From assembly GCA_954871525.1 (NCBI GenBank), contig OX940864.1, positions 29,739,001 to 29,803,000 of the forward strand: 64,000 bases of DNA. Reading direction: 5' to 3'. The DNA comes from Parietaria judaica (Eukaryota > Streptophyta > Magnoliopsida > Rosales > Urticaceae). Below, piece after piece: positions 22,559-33,963 of this stretch (position 1 is the first letter of the stretch; each line of letters opens with the position of its first letter). The notes under the pieces are model-generated. The model was not told where the DNA came from and did no database searches. It saw nothing but the letters and a program-made list of their open reading frames with translations. The translations under genes were made by a program, and so were the position numbers.

Positions 22559-23134
22559 TGTGAGTTTAAGCCTGACTTGGCTCAACCCATAGCAGAGGTT
22601 TCCCTAGCAGAGATTTCCCCACCAGAGCGAGTAGAGAAGAGCCCGAGCAGAGATCTTCCTAGCAGGAAGTTCCCCACCAGAGATGCTCCTACCAGACATA
22701 CCCCTAGCAGAGATGGGGGGGAGCAGAAGTGGCTCCCTAGCAGACGAGCCCCGAGCAGGAATGCCCCGGGCAGAACTACACCCTAGCAGGCTTGATAGAG
22801 ACACCCGACCAGAAATCATCGAAACCCATTCTAGAAGGTGCCAAACTTGAGGAGCAAGTTTGGAGATTTGATTTGATTTAGTTTCCTGATTCTGTTAGGA
22901 TTCGATGTAAATGTAAAAGATTTGATTGAGTTTATTTTAGGAAGTTTTAGCTAGGGTTTCGTTTTTGGTCTTCTATAAATACTAGTGTTAGTGTATTTTT
23001 TGTAACTCCATTATTGCAATTTTGCCTTCGAATTAATCAAAGAGAATTCTTTCTCCCAAAGCTTTCTCTTCCTTTGTTCTTGCTCTTCGTGTTTTATTCT
23101 TTGGTTGCAGATCCATTCCCATTGGGAACCAACA
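22559..23134 (+). repeat. Copia E 5' LTR
   Basis: 576 bp, TGTGAGTTTAAGCC to GGGAACCAACA. Its first 250 bp contains about eight CC(T/G)AGCAG motifs plus several ACCAGA variants. A TATA-like TATAAATACT lies near 22973-22982. Confidence 0.93.
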
Positions 23135-23136
23135 AT

Positions 23137-23148
23137 TGGTATCAGAGC
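23137..23148 (+). promoter_or_regulatory. Primer binding site of copia E
   Basis: TGGTATCAGAGC, two bases after the 5' LTR, is complementary to initiator tRNA-Met. Confidence 0.92.
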
Positions 23149-23164
23149 TAAGGTGCCAAAGAAG

Positions 23165-26100
23165 ATGTCGTCACCAAGAGAGTCCACCGGAGGAGAGCTG
23201 ACGAGGGCGACGAAGATCGGATCAAAGGAAGGGAACGTGACGCTTCATTACCCGATGCTCACGAAGAGCAATTACTCGGTTTGGGCGTTGAAGATGCGAG
23301 TTAATTTGCAGGCGTAAGGAGTCTGGGAGGCCGTGGAAGGCAGCGATGTCGAAGGGTGCAAGGAGAGGATGGCACTCGCCGCCATCTACCAAGGAGTTCC
23401 GGAAGATGTCCTTCTCATGATCGCCGAGGAGGATTCCGCAAAGGAGGCATGGTCGACACTTCAAACCATGCAAATGGGCGCAGATCGCGTCAAGGAAGCA
23501 AAGGTCCAGACCTTGAAGAGTGAGTTCAAGGTTATGAGGATGAGGGAAAGCGAATCAATTGATGATTTCGCTATGCGGCTCACGTCCATTGTGACCGGTA
23601 TACGCTCGCTGGGAGACAAGGTGGAGGAGACCACCGTCGTTAAGAAGTTTCTCCGAGCAGTGCCTCACAAATACATGCAGATCGTGACATCGATTGAGCA
23701 GTTCGGCGACCTCAAGACCATGACGGTCGAGGAGGTTGTTGGTCGACTCAAAACCCACGAGGAGAGACTTCGGGGTTACGGTGATAGAGAAGAGGAGAAG
23801 CACTTCCTGCTCACGCATGAACAGTGGACGGCTATACAGAAGAAAAGCGGGGGAGCAGACTTTTCTTCTAGCTCCTCTGGTCGGAGTAGCTACAGTGGAG
23901 ACAGCCGAGGACGTGGTAGAGGTCGTGGACGAGGGAGAGGTCGTGACACGCGATATCGCGGCAGTGGTGCACCCTGTCAGGAAAGCACGACCAGGAGAGA
24001 CAAAAGCACAGTGAAGTGCTATAATTGTCAGAAGCTTGGGCACTTTGCTTCAGAGTACCGCAGCAAGAACCACAAAGAGGAAGCGAATCTGATGAGATTC
24101 AATGAAGACCAGCCGGCTCTGATGTTTGCCGAACAGGAGGTGAGCCTAGACGGACAAAAAGACGAGGAGGCGATCCTCGTAGGCGAGAGAGAGCAGACCT
24201 GCCAGGAGAGCAAGGAGCAGATCTGTCCGGAGCGAAGAGAGCAGACCTGCTCGGAATCCGAGCAGAGACCATAGATCAGAGACCAGCGACCAGAGAGCTC
24301 CGAGCAGAGAGCAGAGAGCAGAGACCAGACAGCATAGACCAGAGACCAGAGACCAGAGAGCAGACCAACTCGGAGAGGGTGTTCCTGATCGAGGACAAGG
24401 TTATTGCGAACCTCCTCGCTGACGGAGAGCAGAAAGTCTCTACCGATGTCTGGTACCTAGACAATGGCGCGAGCAACCACATGACAGGAGACCGAGCTAA
24501 GTTTGAAGAGCTCGATGATAAAATCACTGGGAATGTGAAATTCGGCGACGACTCAATCGTTGAAATCAGAGGCAGAGGGTCCATCCTGTTCGTGTGCAAG
24601 AACGGGGACCAACGCCTCATGACCCAGGTCTACTACATCCCAAAGCTGAAGAGTAACATCATCAGCCTCGGACAGATGACAGAGATCGGCAACACAGTGG
24701 TGATGTCTGGTCCCTATCTGAAGATGTGGAACAGAAGTGGCAACCTGCTGATGAAGGTGAAGAGAACGCCGAACAGGTTGTACAAGATTCTTTAGGAGAC
24801 AGGCCAGCCCGTCTGCTTAATGGCTTCCCTAGAAGACCTGGCCTGGTTGTGGCATGCGAGACTTGGGCACGTAAACTTTTACGCGTTCAAGATGATGGGA
24901 GAGAAAGTGATGGCCTTTGGGGTTCCCAAGATTGAACATCCCAACCAGGTATGCGAATGCTGCATGATCGCGAAACAGGCTCGAGTGCCATTCCCGATTA
25001 AAGCCAAGTTCCGAGCAGAGCGACCTCTCCAACTGGTGCATGCGGACCTCTGTGGTCCTATCACCCCAGCAACTCTAGCCAGAAGCAAGTATTTCTTACA
25101 CGCTCAAAGAGAAGAGTGGAGCCTTTGAAGTCTTCAAGAAGTTTAAGAGGCTCGTGGAGAATGGGTCAGAACACAAGATGAAGGTCTTGAGAACAGACCG
25201 AGGTGGTGAGTTCACATCTCAGCAGTTCGGAGAGTTCTGCGATTAGGAAGGAGTCGAGCGCCACCTGACCGCACCATACACTCCCCAGCAGAACGGTGTG
25301 GTGGAGAGAGGACGAAACCGGACAGTGATGGATACAGCAATGAGCTTGCTTAAGAGTATGCAAAAACCAGCGAGGTTTTGGGGAGAAGCAGTTAGACACG
25401 CGGTCTATTTGCTAAACCGTTTGCCAACAAAGGCGCTAGGAGAGCGCACACCCTACCAGGCATGGAATGGAAATAAACCTCACTTAGAGCACTTGACAGT
25501 GTTTGGGTGCACCGCACATGTGAAGACTGCGGGTCCCCATCTCAAGAAGCTCGATGACAGGAGTCAACCGATAGTGTACCTTGGTGATGAAGACGGAAGC
25601 AAGGCACACAGACTCTTTGACCCCCGACGCGGCAAGATCCAGGTGAGCAGAGATACCGTGTTCGAAGAAGAGAAGAAGTGGGATTGGCGAGACGAGAACG
25701 GAGACCCCGAGCAGAACTCAGTTGAGTTCGTAGTCGAAGAAGAAGAAGGCGTAGTAGAGTAGGAAGGTGCCCCCACCAACTCATTCAGCTCGGGTAACCC
25801 CTCCAGCTCGGGTGCCCCTACCAGCTCGGGTGCCTCCACCAGCTCTGGTCTCCCCACCAGCTCGGGACCCCCTACCAGCTCTGGTACCCCCACCAGATCT
25901 GGTACCTCCACCAGAGATTCCTGCCCGGGCACACCCAGGACACCCAGCCCGAGCAGACTCAGCTCAACCAGCTCAGGAGATTCTTCGGTCGAGGATGGCC
26001 CAAGGGGATTTCGCCCCCTAGCAGAAGTCTACGAAGAGTCTCAGGAAGTGGAGATGAACTTAGAAGAGTTGTCCTTGTTGTGCACCTAGGAGCCAGCCAA

Positions 26101-27886
26101 CTACCAAGAGGCAGTAAGCGAGCAGGAATGACAGGAGGCAATGGAGAAGGAGCTGGAGTCCATCGAGAAGAAAAAGACATGGGAGCTCACCGACCTGCCC
26201 GAAGGTCAGAAGCCTATTGGCTTAAAATGGGTCTACAAGCTCAAGAAGGACACCGAGGGGAATTTCCTAAAGCACAAGGCAAGGCTAGTGGCCAAAGGCT
26301 ATGTGCAGAGGCAAGGAGTCGACTTCGAGGAAGTCTTTGCTTCCGTGGCGAGACTAGACACGATCAGACTCATCTTAGCCCTAACAGCTCATCGAGGTTG
26401 GGAGATTCACCACATGGATGTGAAATCGGCATTCTTAAATGGTGACCTCGAGGAAGAAGTCTACATCAGTCAACCCGAAGGTTTTGGCGTCAAGGGCAAG
26501 GAGAAAAAGGTGTACAAGTTCTCCAAGGCTCTATACGGGCTACGTCAAGCTCCAAGGGCGTGGAACATACGCCTCAACAAGAGTTTGAAGAGTCTTGGAT
26601 TCACAAAGTGTTCCAGAGAGCAGGCAGTGTACACCAGAGGCAGCAGAGAAGAAGTTCTGGTCGTCGGAGTTTATGTGGATGACCTGATAGTCACTGGATC
26701 CAGCGCAGGAGGCGTAGAAGGATTCAAGAAGCAAATGATGGCCGAGTTCGAGATGAGTAATCTTGGACTACTTTCTTACTACCTCGGCATCGAGGTGAAC
26801 CAAAAGAAGGACTGCATCATGCTCAAGCAGTCGGCCTACGCGAAGAAGATCCTCAAGCAGTTCGAGATGGCGAATTGCAACCCGAGCAGATACCCAATGG
26901 AGGCAAAGCTGCAGCTCGGGAAGGATGCCGAAGGAGGAGAATTGGATCCCACAGAGTACAGACGCGTGATCGGGTGTCTGAGGTACCTCACCCACACCCG
27001 ACCAGACATGTCTCACGCAGTTGGGATAGTTAGTCGTTTCATGGAGAAGCCTAAAAGTGCACACCAGCAGGCCGTGAAGCACATCTTGCGCTACGTGAAG
27101 GGAACGACGGACTACGGGATATAATATGGAAGAGGAATGGGAGCAAAAGAGCTAGTCGTCTTCATTGACATCGATTTGGCCGGTGACATTAATGATTGGA
27201 AGAGTACCGGAGGGATGGCATTCTACCTCAACGGGAACCTGATCACCTGGCAATCTCAGAAGCAAAAGACTGTAGCTCTATCCTCGTGTGAAACGGAGTT
27301 CATGGCAGCAACCGCAGCAGCATGTCAAGCTATGTGGTTGAAGGGGATTCGGAGTGAAGTGACTGGAGACGAGCATAAGCCAGCAACACTCTACGTGGAC
27401 AACAAGTCCGCAATAGCGCTGATGAAGAACCCAGTATTTTATGGTCAGAGCAAACACATAGACACTCGGTATCATTATATTCGCGAGTGTGTGGAGAAGC
27501 GGAAGATCATCATGAAGTTTGTCAGCACGAAGGAGCAGCGGGCAGACATACTCACAAAGGCTCTAGCAAGAGTTAAGTTCGCGGAGATGAGAGAGCTGCT
27601 CGGAGTGAAGAACATCGACCCAAGTCAAGCTTACGGGGGAGAATGTGAGTTTAAGCCTGACTTGGCTCAACCCCTAGCAGAGGTTTCCCTAGCAGAGATT
27701 TCCCCACCAGAGCGAGCAGAAAAGAGCCCGAGCAGAGATCTTCCTAGCAGGAAGTTCCCCACCAGAGATGTTCCTACCAGAGATGCTCCTACCAGACATA
27801 CCCCTAGCAGAGATGGGGGGGAGCAGAAGTGGCTCCCTAGCAGACGAGCCCCGAGCAGGAATGCCCCGGGCAGAACTACACCCTAG
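23165..27886 (+). pseudogene. Copia E gag-pol, degenerate
   Basis: The ATG at 23165 (MSSPRESTGG) opens a gag that stops at TAA 23315-23317 (relatives have CAA Gln). The same frame resumes through the gag core and zinc knuckle. There CYNCQKLGHFASEY has lost its last Cys. That frame ends at 24274. A repeat-rich stretch of GAGCAGA steps (about 24270-24370) shifts the frame. Protease ([14 protein letters not shown]), pre-integrase and the start of integrase follow, with TAG at 24793-24795. About 36 bp is missing near 25090, removing the DDYSRWMW region. Integrase, a linker with about eight CCAGCTCGGGT-like repeats, RT ([11 protein letters not shown]) and RNase H follow, with further stops at 25760, 26087 and 27122. 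The end runs 80 codons into the 3' LTR. Confidence 0.9.
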
Positions 27887-28236
27887 CAGGCTTGCTAAAG
27901 ACACCCGACCAGAAATCATCGAAACGCATTCTAGAAGGTGCCAAACTTGAGGAGCAAGTTTGGAGATTTAATTTGATTTGGTTTCCTGATTCTGTTAGGA
28001 TTCGATGTAAATGTAAAAGATTTGATTGAGTTTATTTTAGGAAGTTTTAGCTAGGGTTTCGTTTTTGGTCTCCTATAAATACTAGTGTTAGTGTTTATTT
28101 TTTGTAACTCCATTATTGCAATTTTGCCTTCGAATTAATCAAAGAGAATTCTTTCTCCCAAAGCTTTTTCTTCCTTTGTTCTTGCTCTTCGTGTTTTATT
28201 CTTTGGTTGCAGATCCATTCCCATTGGGAACCAACA
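27644..28236 (+). repeat. Copia E 3' LTR
   Basis: 593 bp. Relative to the 5' LTR it carries one extra 15-bp unit (a second TACCAGAGATG step near 27775-27795) and two extra bases near 28095. The 15-bp unit is in frame with the pol read-through. Confidence 0.92.
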
Positions 28237-28334
28237 CAAAACACCTCCTTTTTCTTTTTTGCTGTTCTTCGTGTTTTCTGGTTAAGATCTTTTTAGGAAC
28301 CAACATTTGGTATCAGGGCATGATGCCAAAGAAG

Positions 28335-29638
28335 ATGTCGTCACCAAGCAATTCCACCGGAGAAGAGTTGACGACGAAGAAGATCGGATCAAATGAAGGA
28401 AACGTGACGCTCCATTATCCGATGCTCACGAAGAGAAATTACTCGGTATGGGCGCTCAGGATGAGGGTGAACCTGCGGGCGCAAGGAGTCTTGGGAGGCC
28501 GTAGAAGAAAACAATGTTAAAGTGCGCAATGATAGGATGACTCTCGCCGCCATCTATCAATGAGTTCTGCAAAAGAGGCGTGGGCGACGCTGAGAACCTT
28601 GCACATGGGCGCAGATCGCGTCCTAGCTGCAAAACATCAAACATTGAAAAGTGAAATCAAGGTTCTTCAGATGAGGGACGGCGAGTCGATTGACGACTTT
28701 GCCATGAAACATTGCTTCCGGTATACGCTCACTAGGAGACCAGGTGGATGAAACAAATGTTGTCAAAAAATTCCTTAGATTCATACCAAAGAGGTACATG
28801 AAGATCGTGACATCGATCGAGTAATTCGGCGACCTTAAGACCATGTCGGTCGAGGAGGTTGTCGTTTGCCTAAAAGCCCACGAGGAGGGTGACATATAAG
28901 ATGAGAAGCACCTCTTCCTCACGCATGAAGAATGGGCGTCGAGGCAGAAGAAAAGCGGAGGAGCTGTTTTTTTTTTCCCAGTTCCTCAGGACAGAGCAAC
29001 TACGACGGAGACAGACAAGGACATGGTAGAGTACGCAGAAGGTCGCGATAGTAGTGCACCCCGTCAAAATACACAAGGTCGCGGCGGTAGTGCACCCCGT
29101 TAGGAAACACACGGGAAAGCACGACCGGGAGAGATAAGAGCACATTGGAGTGCTATAATTGTCAGAAGCTCGGGCACTTTACTTCATATTGCCCCAGCAG
29201 GAACCAAGGCAAGGAAGCGAGTCTGATGAGATTCCATGAAGACGAGTTGGCATTGATGTAATTCGCCGAGCAGGAGGTGAACCTGGACAGACAGAAAGAC
29301 GAGGAAACGATCCTTGTATAGGTGAGAGAGACGCCAAGCCCATAGAAGAATAGATCAGAGAAGAGATCGACCCGGAAGCCGAGCAGCCGTGCTCGGAGAA
29401 AATTACCACCGAGATGGTGTTCCTGATCGAGGACAAGGTTATTGTGAACCTCCTTGTAGACGGAGAGCAGAAAGTCTATAGTGATGTTTGGTACCCAGAT
29501 AATGGCGCGAACAATCACATGACAAGAGACAAAGCTAAGTTTGAAGAGCTTGAGGAGCGCGAAGTTTGGCGATGGCTCAATTGTCGAAAGCAGAGGCAGA
29601 GGGTCCATCATGTTCCAGTGTAAGAACGGGGACCAACA
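28335..29638 (+). pseudogene. Copia F gag-protease remnant
   Basis: The ATG at 28335 (MSSPSNSTGEELTTKK) starts a gag related to copia E, with the LHYPMLTKRNYSVWALRM motif. Several frameshifts and stops follow (for example near 28490, 28560, 28720 and 28820). A knuckle-like CYNCQKLGHFTS lies at about 29150-29185, and protease sequence is at 29414-29540, where DNGASNHMTGD has decayed to DNGANNHMTRD. Sequence similarity stops abruptly at about 29638. It cannot be translated as one product. Confidence 0.85.
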
Positions 29639-29968
29639 TCATCAACTAATTTCACAGCTAATTAATTGGAATAAAAATTATCATTTTATTTATTATTTAA
29701 CTACTAATATAGAAAATATAATAGATAAATTCTAAATTGAATAAGAAAAGTAAGAGAATAAAACTTACTCATTCTCTTTTCCTTTTATATAAAAATGTAA
29801 GATCTCAAATAATTAGGCTACAATATGTACTAGACATGACACGAGTATCAATTTTGTCTATCTATAACACAATGTATATATATTGATTTAGCTGAATATA
29901 TTTATTTCTTAAAAGAACGAGTTTTGGATCAAGGGGCGGCTGACCCGCTCGAGCCTTAATAGCTCTAC

Positions 29969-30021
<53 letters not shown>

Positions 30022-30266
30022 ATATTCATATCATACAGTACTTTGAGATATTATTTTTTTACTGCGATATATTGTTTGAATATTTTAATACAGTACAACA
30101 TTTTTACTAGAAATTGTGGAACTTAAATTAACCACACAGTAAATTAATAGTAAAAGTGTAGGGGCATGATCAAATGGAGAACCTGGACTCAACAATGATC
30201 AAGCGATAATTGCGCGTTTAAGGGCATGACATCCCAGAAAACAAAAATCACAGCAAGAATCGCAAA
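29639..30266. other. AT-rich DNA with a long (TA)n microsatellite
   Basis: A (TA)n run of about 24 repeats lies at 29971-30018. No coding sequence is recognised on either strand. Confidence 0.6.
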
Positions 30267-30636
30267 GGAAAAAAAATAGCGGCAAAAGTGGCTAAAGTTG
30301 GGCAAAGTGTGCAAATAAGTGGCCAAAGTGATTTAATATCGGCATAAGTATCCAAAGTTTGCCAAACTGTGGCGTGTGCAAATTCCATTCACTCCAACCC
30401 AACGCCCGTTAATCGATTTAACACAAAATGCATTACAAAGTGCATTATCAAATACATTAAGACTGCTTGCATAACATATTAGCACGAAATACATTAACAG
30501 GCGTTGGGTTGGAGTGGATGGAATTTATACACGGTACGGTTTGCAAAATTTTGGACACTTAGGCCAATATTAAATCATGTTGGCCATTTATATGCACACT
30601 TAGCCCAACTTTGACCACTTTTTCTGCTATTATCCC
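30267..30636. mobile_element. Foldback element (long inverted repeat), Mutator-like
   Basis: The arm starting GGAAAAAAAATAGCGGCAAA at 30267 is repeated inverted and ends about 30636 (GCTATTATCCC). The arms match for roughly 150 bp with mismatches, including CCA(C/T)TCCAACCCAACGCC near the loop. The terminal motif resembles the GGGnnAAT..GGCAAAAATACC ends of the two long-TIR elements in this window. A target duplication could not be read because the flanks are A-rich. There is no coding capacity. Confidence 0.7.
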
Positions 30637-31587
30637 AAAAAAAAAAAAAAAAGAACACCAAAATGAGTATATATATAACACGTACTTAGTTACATATATA
30701 TTATGTACAGTATTATATATACCTTTACCCAGGGTCTTGCTTAGGTATGAGCTCCATTAATTTGCAACATAAGAATGAACATATCATTAGGAAGAATATG
30801 TGAAAAATAAATCTTGTGAAAGAAAACAAAAAACTATTCTGTAAAGGAATCGAAAGAGAATGATCAACTATGTATACACATATATATGTGGCAACTTGTT
30901 CATTAGAAGTAATAAAATAAAATCCAAAGCGTGTGGAAAAAATCTCCTAATGCAACTAGTAGTGATGTGCATGAAAAATGCAAGCTCTGATTGAGCTAAT
31001 TCTTAAAATACATGCCATGATATACGAATGAAACTAATGAAGACAAAAAAAAATTAAATAAGAATATACGAATATATATATATATATATGTTTAATTTGG
31101 TAGTTGTTATAAGTGTGGCCAAAGTCATGATGTTTTTACAGGGTATACGCGAAAAAACGCGTTATAATAATCTCTGAAAAATAAAACTTACTTTATAAAA
31201 TATTGTCTAAATGCGTTGAAATAATTTTTTTAAGTAATAGACTAAATAGTACTGATCCAGTACGTACGAAAAAATAAAATAAATATTTTAACGTAAACGA
31301 AACTCATACTATAATTTTATCTTACGTAATTGAAACAAAAAGTACAGTTTCTTGTTTTGTACAGATGGAAATATATATTCTTAACAATATATATCTAGTT
31401 ATTAATATTGAACTTAATTAAATATTAGAGGCATGCGTTGCATGATTTATTTGCGCGTGGACTTTTTACTTTATTGTAAACTAGTATTAATAAACTATTT
31501 AGGTTTGACACACACACACATATATGAAACAAATTGACTTTTACTTAGCATCCACGATAATATTAGTTGATTAGAATGTGGCATTTT
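30637..31587. other. AT-rich intergenic DNA
   Basis: Short TA runs (31075-31090) and A-tracts. No gene or complete mobile element was recognised before the copia H boundary. Confidence 0.55.
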
Positions 31588-31768
31588 TGTTGATAAACAA
31601 ACCAGATTGTTGCCGAAACTACAATAACAACACGATGAAAGAGAACACGCACATGACTCCTTGGACAAATTATACGACAATCCAAACACTAAGTTAGTGC
31701 CTTTTGGTTGTCTTGAAAGCAACGAATTATAGAGCACAAGATGGAGAGGAAATATTTCTTTATAATAG

Positions 31769-31769
<1 letters not shown>
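31588..31769 (-). repeat. Copia H 3' LTR, first part (rest at 38615-38868)
   Basis: Matches 40802-41000 of the 5' LTR, including AACTACAA and CACAAGATGG(A/G)GAGGA. It ends in the LINE target duplication TTTCTTTATAATAGG. Confidence 0.87.
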
Positions 31770-31817
<48 letters not shown>

Positions 31818-31837
31818 GAAATAGAGCCTTGTATTAA

Positions 31838-33745
31838 GGGAAAATATGGCAAAAATACATTACTTTTGGTCAACGTGCCTCCCGTGTACCAAATCTTTAA
31901 AACTGGCGGCAAAAATACCCAACGTGCCTTGACCGTGACTTTGGCATGAAAACGTTAATTTTTCTGTTAACATCAGCCATGTGACCGTTAGCGGCAAAAA
32001 TACCCAAACTTTTTTTTTTGAAACAAAAATAATTTTTAATTTTTTTAATTTATTTATTTTTTTCTTTACTTGATTAGTGATAATTACTTGAATTCCAAAT
32101 ACATGGAATAACAGAAAAGTTAGTCAAAACATCAATTGATTTCTTAATGTGCTTGTATAGCTACATTTGCCAATAAAAATCTTATTATTATGAGAAATTT
32201 TAAACATAGCATTACACAAAAGTCGATCATGATATCAATTATCAATTGTATATTAATTTGCTTGGAGAAGCTAATTTGCCGACTAAACCTAATCATGAAT
32301 AAAATAATTACGTAGTTAATTTAAGGTTGACAGTCAAACTTTAAACAAAAACTTAATCATATTGTTTTTGTTACATTTGACTATCTAAATATATAGCATG
32401 ACATCTCAAAGAAATATTATATAATATGTATATATATGTGTGTGTGAAACTCATAGCGGATATATTCTCAAGTTATGACCATTACTTATATTTTTATGTC
32501 TTTCTTTGGTTGGAACATACTTTGAAGTCTTATTTTGTTATCGGGGATACTTTTAGAGACGTTAATTAGCCGAGCTAATGTCTTCACATTGCGTAAAATT
32601 CTAAGTATGAACAAAATTAACATCTTCACCATTACCCTTTTCATTGGAAATTGACCCTTTTAGATCGAATTAATACAGTCAATTAATGTCTCCGTATTGA
32701 AAAAAAATGTCTTAAGAATATATGCCGGTAAAAAAATATTATCAATAGTAATAATTGGCAAAAAGACCTCCCATAGGATCCCATTAAAATCCATACCATT
32801 AAATACCCCTGCAAAAAAACATGAATAGTGCCGAAGGAAGCTATGAAACACAATGAAAACCCACTTAAGGACATTCTCCAAAAAAGCTCTCATCGGAGGC
32901 CGATCCAACGCCGCAAACCGCGTCCTCATCAGAGGCTAGACGCGGCCTCACGCGCGGTGTTTGTACCAGACGCGCTACTTCACACGTGCGCGCATCTGCT
33001 AACGTCATCACGCTGACGTAAGCCCTACTGAGGGCGCGTGAGAGAGCGTAAGGAGGGCAGGAGACGCATGGCTGCGCGTGGGGCCACGTGGCAGCGTGTG
33101 GGAGCGCGTGGTGGCTCGTGTGGGACAGCCCGAGGCCCGGCCCAATTTAAGGGTTCCGGGAGCGTTCCGAGGTCATTTGTTGCAAACTTTATGACTTTTT
33201 GAGTATCTTGATATCATTGTAAACATCTAGACACTTTATTTCAAGAAAACGGACTTCTGCTGAATATCTCGGGCTAAAATTGATTTTATTTAATAAAAGA
33301 AAAAAAAATTATACATCTTTCCTTTTATTATTTATGAAAAATCAATTACTTAAAATACCCGTAACATTATGTTTAAAATTTCTCATAATAATAAGATTTT
33401 TATCAGCAATTGTAGCTTATACAAGCACATTAAAAAATCAATTGATGTTTTGACTAACTTTTGTGTTATTCCATGTATTTGGAATTGAAGTAATTATCAC
33501 TAATCAAGTAAAGAAAAAATATATAATATTAAAAAATTAAAAATTAATTTTTTTTCAAAAAAAATAAAATGTTTGGGTATTTTTGTCGCTAATGGCCACA
33601 TGACGGATGTTAATGAAAAAATTAACGTTTTCATGCCAAATTCACGGTCAACGCACGTTGTGTATTTTTACCGCCAGTTTTAAAGGTTGGATATACACGG
33701 GAGACACGTTGATAAAAGGTTGAGTATTTTTGCCGTAATTTTCCC
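31838..33745. mobile_element. Mutator-like long-TIR element 2, nested in the LINE
   Basis: Ends GGGAAAATATGGC (31838) and GCCGTAATTTTCCC (ending 33745), with a perfect 9-bp target duplication, TTGTATTAA, at 31829-31837 and 33746-33754. The arms match in inverted orientation for about 370-400 bp (31838 to about 32215 and about 33350-33745). The terminal motif and the GGCAAAAATACCC blocks match Mutator-like element 1, so the two are relatives. No transposase is seen. The 1.1-kb centre includes a GC-rich segment, 32880-33170, unlike its AT-rich surroundings, with only short open frames. It could be captured host DNA, as in Pack-MULEs (inference). Confidence 0.9.
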
Positions 33746-33963
33746 TTGTATTAATGTTTGGGATTTAAGTCCCTAAGGATAGTGCTTACAAACCAATCCG
33801 GACAGACACAAGACCACAAGTCGAGAATACGGCCTGCAATCCGGGATCGAGCTACAAAGTTCGCCGCCTCGTTGCATGAACGAGGAGCTCAACAACACTT
33901 GACCACACTAGCCAAGTTCCTAATGTTCGCTATAATCGGGCCTTGGACACAATTAAGACTTCC

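Larger units (their letters stand above)
22559..28236 (+). mobile_element. Copia E (Tork-type), structurally complete, nested in copia F LTR
   Basis: 5' LTR 22559-23134, primer site, internal region, polypurine tract and 3' LTR 27644-28236. It is flanked by the 5-bp target duplication CAAAA at 22554-22558 and 28237-28241. The LTRs differ mainly by a 15-bp repeat-unit expansion and a 2-bp T/A change in the 3' copy. The coding region is broken in several places, so E is non-autonomous now. Confidence 0.93.
20999..29638 (+). mobile_element. Copia F (Tork-type), 3'-truncated, hosting a hAT element and copia E
   Basis: The 5' LTR starts TGTGAGCTTAAGCC at 20999 and is in three pieces: 20999-21412, 22490-22558 and 28242-28305. 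They are separated by the hAT element and by copia E, and each break carries its own target duplication. After the LTR comes a degenerate primer site (TGGTATCAGGGC at 28308) and gag-protease remnants. Similarity to copia E stops at about 29638, so integrase, RT and the 3' LTR are missing. F is related to E and clearly older. Confidence 0.87.

Noticed and set aside
31704..31949. 81-codon frame with a Phe run
   Set aside because: The Phe run is the LINE poly(A) tail read as poly-T; the frame joins three different repeats.
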